NCBI GenBank assembly: GCA_026991215.1
Contig: JALXBY010000381.1
Location: 1-9,683, forward strand
Direction: 5' to 3'
Length of the DNA: 9,683 nt
Source of the DNA: Anaerolineales bacterium
GTDB lineage: Bacteria > Chloroflexota > Anaerolineae > Anaerolineales > DRMV01
Shown here: piece by piece, positions 5,660 to 9,683 of the stretch
Position numbering within the stretch: position 1 is the stretch's first letter
Layout of the letters: every line of letters starts with the position of its first letter
Made by a program: the position numbers and the translations under genes
The notes under the pieces: generated by a model
Database searches by the model: none
What the model saw: only the letters and a program-made list of their open reading frames with translations
Told to the model about the DNA's origin: nothing

Positions 5660-6898
5660 TCACGCTTTCTCGGAGCCGACCTGGGCCTGGGTCAACGGGG
5701 TGAAGTAGGTGAGGCCGGCGTAAACCAAGGTGATGACCACGCCCGAGGCTGTGTACAGCACCCGTAGGGGTACCTGTTCGGCCAGCGCGCCCAGTAAAAG
5801 GTACGAAGTGGCCATGCTCAGCGCGGCCAGGATGTTCCACACCGCGAGCACCCGGCCCCGGAGGTCATCCGGCGTCACGGCCTGGAGCACGGCATCCCGC
5901 GCGGCCAGGAAGAAGGGGTCGGTGGCACCGGCCAGCACCACGGAGGACAGGACCACGCCCAGGTTGGGGGCCAGACCGTAGAGCACGGTCAGGAGACCGT
6001 GCAACAGGGCCACGCCCGCCGCCCACTGCCCTTCCCGCCAGGGGAGCCGACCCTGCCAGGCCGAAGCCAGCAGCGCGCCCACCAGGCCGGAAAGGAAGAA
6101 GGCTGCCTGCATCACCCCCCAGGCCGAGGCCCCGGCCTGGAAGATGCGGTCCAGAAAGACCAGTTGCAGCGGTCCCCACAGGCCCAGGGTCAACCATCCG
6201 GGCAGGGAAATCCAGAGCAGGCTCCGCAGCCACGGATGGCGCCACAACCACGCGGTGCCGGTCCGGAGGTCTTGCAGCACCCGGTCAGGGCCGAGGCGGG
6301 CCTGCGCGACGGGCATGCTTTCCCCCAACACCCCATGGAGCCAGAGATACCCGGCCACGGCGACGGCCAGGGCGGCCAGGTTCAGGGCCGCGACGTGCTG
6401 GGGGGCCAGGCGGGTCAGCAGGTAGCCGCCCAGGAGCCAGCTCAAGCCAAAGGCCAGGGTGCGGCTGACGTGCACCACGGCGTTGGCCTGGGTGAGCCAG
6501 GCCTCCGGCACCAGGCCCGGGAGCAGCGCGGGGTACACGGGTTCGTAGAGGGCGTTCAGGCTGCTGAAGCCCAGGGTGAGGGCATAGGTCATCCAGGGCT
6601 GGAGCCAGCCCTGCTGAAGGCCCAACAAGGCCAGGGCCACCAACACGGCTTTGAGGGCCTGCAACTGGGCCATCCACCGGGCGCGGGCCCGGCGGTCGGC
6701 CAGGGACCCGGCCACCATGCCCACCAGGACGCGGGCCAGTACGTCGGCCAGGGGCACGCCTGTGGTGGCCAGGGCCGAGCCCGTCCGCTGGTACACGAAC
6801 CACATCATCCCCGCGTTGAAGAGCACGTCGCCGAACAGGCCCGCGGTGTGGGCCAGCCAGAAAAGCACAAAGGGCCAGCGCGACGCCCGTTGCTGCAT
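5660..6898 (-). CDS. MFS transporter, MFS_3-like (putative exporter)
   Basis: A 412-residue major facilitator with about twelve hydrophobic helices. The loop between helices 2 and 3 shows motif A-like GSLADRRARARWM (64-76). A late segment TPDDLRGRVLAVWNILAA matches the P-x-x-x-RGRV signature common in the MFS_3 (enterobactin-exporter-like) group, which suggests drug or small-molecule efflux by proton antiport. The substrate is unknown. I choose the ATG at 6898 rather than the one at 6925. GGGGGAG (complement of 6906-6912) lies 7 bases before 6898, whereas the 6925 ATG has no ribosome site and would sit at or before the transcription start given by the extended -10 at 6928-6936. The longer form would add nine residues (MNPPWGSLA). 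It shares a divergent promoter region with the gene at 7014 and probably an operon with the downstream lipoprotein gene. Confidence 0.87.
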   Translation of the reverse strand: MQQRASRWPFVLFWLAHTAGLFGDVLFNAGMMWFVYQRTGSALATTGVPLADVLARVLVGMVAGSLADRRARARWMAQLQALKAVLVALALLGLQQGWLQPWMTYALTLGFSSLNALYEPVYPALLPGLVPEAWLTQANAVVHVSRTLAFGLSWLLGGYLLTRLAPQHVAALNLAALAVAVAGYLWLHGVLGESMPVAQARLGPDRVLQDLRTGTAWLWRHPWLRSLLWISLPGWLTLGLWGPLQLVFLDRIFQAGASAWGVMQAAFFLSGLVGALLASAWQGRLPWREGQWAAGVALLHGLLTVLYGLAPNLGVVLSSVVLAGATDPFFLAARDAVLQAVTPDDLRGRVLAVWNILAALSMATSYLLLGALAEQVPLRVLYTASGVVITLVYAGLTYFTPLTQAQVGSEKA

Positions 6899-6927
6899 GG
6901 CCAAACTCCCCCAGGGAGGATTCATAG

Positions 6928-6936
6928 GTTATACCA
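6928..6936 (-). promoter_or_regulatory. Extended -10 promoter for the MFS-lipoprotein operon
   Basis: On the minus strand the bases read TGGTATAAC, an extended -10 (TG-N-TATAAC). The predicted start of transcription falls near 6921-6923, inside the upstream ATG, which argues that translation begins at 6898. The -35 position (about 6951-6956, CCACAA) is weak. It overlaps the likely -35 area of the divergent promoter. Confidence 0.5.
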
Positions 6937-6948
6937 GATGGGCTGGGG

Positions 6949-6977
6949 CTTTGTGGGAAGGGCGTACAATTTATAAT
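6949..6977 (+). promoter_or_regulatory. Promoter for the GT-C-like/TPR membrane protein gene
   Basis: TATAAT at 6972-6977 is a perfect -10 box. The matching -35 place (6949-6954, CTTTGT, spacer 17) is poor. A second -10-like word, TACAAT, lies at 6965-6970. Transcription should start near 6984, about 30 bases before the ATG at 7014. The arrangement is back to back with the MFS promoter, the two -10 boxes being about 35 bp apart. Confidence 0.55.
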
Positions 6978-7013
6978 TCAGAAAGTCCCCCAAGCCTACG
7001 TGAGAGGTGCCCG

Positions 7014-9053
7014 ATGCCCGTTGCCGTCCAGACCTTGCGCCGAGCAGCCTTCCAACGAAAAGGGGGCGTTTTTGTGGGATGGCGCTGGCTCCTCGTTGCC
7101 CTGCTTGGCCACGGACTGTTGTTGCCCTGGCTGGGCTTTTACTGGGATGACTGGACGCCTCTTTTGGTTGCTCTGATGCCCCAAACCACCTGGCGGGACT
7201 TCATGGCTGCGTTTGCCCAGAACCGGCCTCTCAGCGGCCTGCTGTTCTGGCTCCTCATGCATCTGCTTGGCCCCCGGCCCTGGGCCTGGCACCTGTTCAT
7301 CCTTGGGCTTCGAGCCCTGGCCGCGGGGCTTGTCGCCCGCCTGGTGACCCGGCTCTGGCCGCAGCGCTCCGGCCTGGCCTGGTGGACCGGGGTATTTCTG
7401 GCCCTCTACCCGGCCTTTCGGCTGCAGCCCATGGCTGTGGCCTTCACACCCCATCTGTTGAGCATGGCCTTGAGCCTGGCCTCTTTGTTGGCCTTCTGGG
7501 AAGGATGGCAGGCCAGGGGCCGACGACGTTGGTATCTCTGGATTGCCTCCTGGGGGGCCATGCTGTTGAGCCTGTTCTTGTTGGAATACTACATCGGTTT
7601 GGAAGCCCTGCGGATGCTGGGGTTGTTGGTGCTGGCCCGGCGGGCGCGCTCGCGAGAAGATAGGCAACAAGTTCTGGCTTATGCTCTTCCTTACTTAGGC
7701 CTACTGGCCCTGGGGATATGGGGCGTACGCGTTTGGTCTCGTCCTCCAGAACCGGGCGTGGGATGGCAGATGCTGCGTCAGCGACCTGGCCTGTACCCCT
7801 ATACCGTGCTGTACCTGCTTCTGCAGGGATGGTTTCCGGAGCGCTTCTTCGACCCCCGCCTTTGGAAGGACCTGGGCGAATTCGTCTGGCTTGCCCTGAC
7901 CGGCCTTGTGGCCCTTGGGGTTGCCTGGGTCATCCTCTGGATGCGGCCGAAAGCCTCTGTGCAACGCGTGCCGGAAGCCACCGGACCGGGGTTTTCCGTT
8001 TGGCTTGTGGCGCTGCTGGCCATCGCCGCGGGGGTATTGCCCCTGTGGGTGAACGGTCGGGTCGCAGGGACGCTGTACGCGGACCGCTTCCTCTTACCCG
8101 CCTTGCCGGGGGCCGCTTTGCTTTGGGCTGCTCTACTCGAAACCGCTTCCTGCGCACCCCGGTTGCAGCGGGGCATTGCCTACACCCTGGTGTATTTGGC
8201 GGCGTGGACGCTGCTTTTCAACGGGCTATCCTTTGTGCGGTCCTGGCGGCAGTTGCGATGGATTTACCAGCAACTTTGGTGGCGCGCGCCGTATGTGGTA
8301 CCGGGCACTCCCTTCCTGGGCGAGGGCGCCCAGACCCTTTACATTGCGGAATACGTGGTGGGGGAAACGTTGAACGCGCTTTACCGGGATGCCCAACGGG
8401 AACCACACCGGCTGGCCTATTGGTTCTACCCGGTCGGCACCATGGCCCAGGCCACACGTGGGCAGGTGCTGATGAAACAGCACAAAATCTGGCGTTTTGA
8501 AGGCCGTCTTACGGATGCAGTGCTCTTCCTTTCCCGAAAAGCCCGCAGCGGGCAACGCTGTGTATGGGTTCTGACGCCCGATGAGGTCAACAATCCCTAC
8601 ATCCCGGAAGAGATACGGCCCCTGGTGCCTTTTTCCAATCCGAGCCGCATTCAAACCACGCCGGCAGCCCAGCCGCCGGTTTTCTTCGGTTTTGTACGTC
8701 AGGCCCAGACGTGGTGTTATTTCTACGAAAAAGCCGAACTCGCCCGGCAGATGGGCCGCTGGCAGGACGTAACCCGTTTGTGGCAGGAGGCCCAGCAAGC
8801 CCAGGTCGCGCCCAAGCACGTCTACGAACTGCGGCCCTTCATCCTGGCCTTTGGGCATTTGGGGGAATGGGAACAGGCCCTGGCCCTCAGCGTGCAGGTC
8901 TGGGAAAACGTCGGTCAGGGCGGGCAGGACGAAGCACTAATTTACCTATGCGATACCTGGGCCCGATTGCGGGCCGATACCCCGCCCCACCCCAGGCGGG
9001 AGCAGGCCTGGCGCGAACTCGAAACCCGGCTTGGCGGCTGTCCCACGCGGTAG
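7014..9053 (+). CDS. Polytopic membrane protein, GT-C glycosyltransferase-like, with C-terminal TPR-like region
   Basis: A 679-residue protein of no family I can name with certainty. The N-terminal 410 residues contain about ten hydrophobic segments (first near 23-41, last near 387-407). Just after helix 1 comes WLGFYWDDWTP with Asp45-Asp46. An acidic pair in the first outer loop is a hallmark of GT-C glycosyltransferases, which use lipid-linked sugars. NRPLSGLLFWLLMHLLG (70-86) followed by WHLFILGLRALAAGLVARL resembles the RPL...HL.N..LHA..A pattern of TMTC/GT39-like proteins. Residues about 411-560 form a soluble region (WWRAPYVVPGTPFLGEG at its start), and 565-645 contain helix pairs of TPR character (AELARQMGRWQDVTRLWQEA, then FGHLGEWEQALALSVQVW). 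The start at 7014 has GAGGTG 4 bases upstream; the frame is open back to 6651 but overlaps the MFS gene. The gene looks less GC-rich and more T-rich than its neighbours. Glycosyl transfer to a cell-surface acceptor is an inference only. Confidence 0.7.
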   Translation: MPVAVQTLRRAAFQRKGGVFVGWRWLLVALLGHGLLLPWLGFYWDDWTPLLVALMPQTTWRDFMAAFAQNRPLSGLLFWLLMHLLGPRPWAWHLFILGLRALAAGLVARLVTRLWPQRSGLAWWTGVFLALYPAFRLQPMAVAFTPHLLSMALSLASLLAFWEGWQARGRRRWYLWIASWGAMLLSLFLLEYYIGLEALRMLGLLVLARRARSREDRQQVLAYALPYLGLLALGIWGVRVWSRPPEPGVGWQMLRQRPGLYPYTVLYLLLQGWFPERFFDPRLWKDLGEFVWLALTGLVALGVAWVILWMRPKASVQRVPEATGPGFSVWLVALLAIAAGVLPLWVNGRVAGTLYADRFLLPALPGAALLWAALLETASCAPRLQRGIAYTLVYLAAWTLLFNGLSFVRSWRQLRWIYQQLWWRAPYVVPGTPFLGEGAQTLYIAEYVVGETLNALYRDAQREPHRLAYWFYPVGTMAQATRGQVLMKQHKIWRFEGRLTDAVLFLSRKARSGQRCVWVLTPDEVNNPYIPEEIRPLVPFSNPSRIQTTPAAQPPVFFGFVRQAQTWCYFYEKAELARQMGRWQDVTRLWQEAQQAQVAPKHVYELRPFILAFGHLGEWEQALALSVQVWENVGQGGQDEALIYLCDTWARLRADTPPHPRREQAWRELETRLGGCPTR

Positions 9054-9057
9054 GGGG

Positions 9058-9683
9058 CTAATCCAGGCGGGCTTCCCGCACTGCGCGTAAGAAGGCCCGG
9101 ATGCGTTCCGGGTCCTTGATCCCAGGGCGGGCCTCGACCCCGCTGGAAACGTCCACACCCCAGGGGCGGAGGCGGGCAATCTTTTCGGCCACGTTTTTGG
9201 GGTTCAACCCCCCGGCAAGCAGGATGGGGTAACGCTCGGCCAGGGCGCGGGCCGCGGCTTCGTGGGCCGGAAGCCCCGTGCCCCCGTAGGCCGTGGGATG
9301 ATGCGCATCGACCAGGAAGAGGGGCTGGTCCGGTTGGGGTGCCAGGTCCTGGGCGTAGCGCCGGGCCGCGGTCAGGGCTTCTTCCACTGTAGCCGGGCGC
9401 AGGGCCTTGTACGCCCGCGGCCACAAGGCCTGGAACACCTCTGGCGGTTCTTCACCGTGCAATTGGGCCAGGTCCAGCCCGGCCATCTGGAGGGTTGCCT
9501 GCACCTGTTCCGGGCTGGCGTTGACGAACACGCCCACGAAGCGGGGCGCACGCGCGGCCAAAGCCTTCCGCACCGCGGCGACGATGGCCGCGGCCCGTTC
9601 CACCGGAACGTAGCGGGGGCTTTTGGGGTAAAAGACGAAGCCCAGGAAGTCCGCGCCGGCCTGGGCCGCGACCAGCGCGTCTT
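9058..9683 (-). CDS. trpF: Phosphoribosylanthranilate isomerase (5' end outside the window)
   Basis: The visible 207 residues are nearly all of TrpF, the (beta/alpha)8-barrel enzyme that isomerises N-(5-phosphoribosyl)anthranilate in tryptophan synthesis. The frame is open to the right edge; the first visible residues DALVAAQAGADFLGFVFYPK follow the usual N-terminal KICGLTRPE, so about ten residues with the catalytic Cys are missing. The catalytic acid is visible as the Asp in FLVDAHHPTAYGGTG, whose GGTG binds phosphate. Further barrel motifs are LDLAQLHGEE, ILLAGGLNPKNV and WGVDVSSGVEARPGIKD. The protein ends ARLD at a TAG shared in layout with the convergent gene, 4 bp away. No other trp gene is in the window; any partners would lie to the right. 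Confidence 0.95.
   Translation of the reverse strand, partial: DALVAAQAGADFLGFVFYPKSPRYVPVERAAAIVAAVRKALAARAPRFVGVFVNASPEQVQATLQMAGLDLAQLHGEEPPEVFQALWPRAYKALRPATVEEALTAARRYAQDLAPQPDQPLFLVDAHHPTAYGGTGLPAHEAAARALAERYPILLAGGLNPKNVAEKIARLRPWGVDVSSGVEARPGIKDPERIRAFLRAVREARLD

Noticed and set aside
5619..5840. Longer start for the PEBP lipoprotein
   Set aside because: It would overlap the MFS gene and destroy the clear lipoprotein signal peptide beginning at 5618, which has AGGAGGT upstream.
5999..6976. Long plus-strand open frame (325 codons) opposite the MFS gene
   Set aside because: Its product is Gly/Gln/His/Pro-rich low-complexity sequence, the expected shadow of a hydrophobic gene in GC-rich DNA.
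6651..7013. Upstream extension of the GT-C-like membrane protein frame
   Set aside because: It runs antisense through the MFS gene and across the promoter region; the ATG at 7014 has its own ribosome site and follows a perfect -10 box.

Overview
This 9.7 kb window is GC-rich bacterial chromosome. It is densely packed, mostly with metabolic and membrane-protein genes. It holds eight protein genes, two of them cut by the window edges. I see no RNA gene, CRISPR array, phage gene or transposase. Protein style (malic enzyme of the MaeB type, a cholesterol-oxidase-like GMC enzyme, a large GT-C-like membrane protein with TPR-like helices) and the short dispersed repeat at 3082-3156 are compatible with a Chloroflexota (Anaerolineae-like) organism. 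That assignment is an impression from family resemblance, not proven here.

Layout, left to right. 1-1227 (+) is the C-terminal half of an NADP-type malic enzyme with its phosphotransacetylase-like regulatory domain. It ends in a clear intrinsic terminator (1273-1315), followed by a second, longer GC palindrome (1325-1355). An extended -10 promoter (1411-1419) precedes a GMC-family flavoprotein (1499-3076, +). This gene converges on a small PAP2-like membrane protein (3170-3742, -), and the gap between them is filled by an imperfect inverted repeat of a dispersed-repeat type. From an 85-bp divergent spacer an M20-family amidohydrolase (3828-5018, +) runs right. It converges, with 12 bp between stop codons, on a PEBP/YbhB-like lipoprotein (5031-5618, -). 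The lipoprotein lies just downstream of an MFS exporter (5660-6898, -), and the two are probably one operon. A compact divergent promoter region (about 6925-6985) separates the MFS gene from a 679-residue multi-membrane protein with a DDW motif and a C-terminal TPR-like part (7014-9053, +). That gene converges, 4 bp apart, on trpF (phosphoribosylanthranilate isomerase, 9058 to the right edge, -), whose first residues lie outside the window.

No shared pathway joins these genes; they look like independent transcription units in alternating orientation. The operon-like unit is MFS exporter plus lipoprotein. I did not find a convincing new biological system. The items most worth a second look are the four-cysteine cluster inside the GMC enzyme, the GT-C-like/TPR fusion in a less GC-rich gene, the repeat and palindrome in the spacers, and the PAP2-like protein with altered catalytic motifs.
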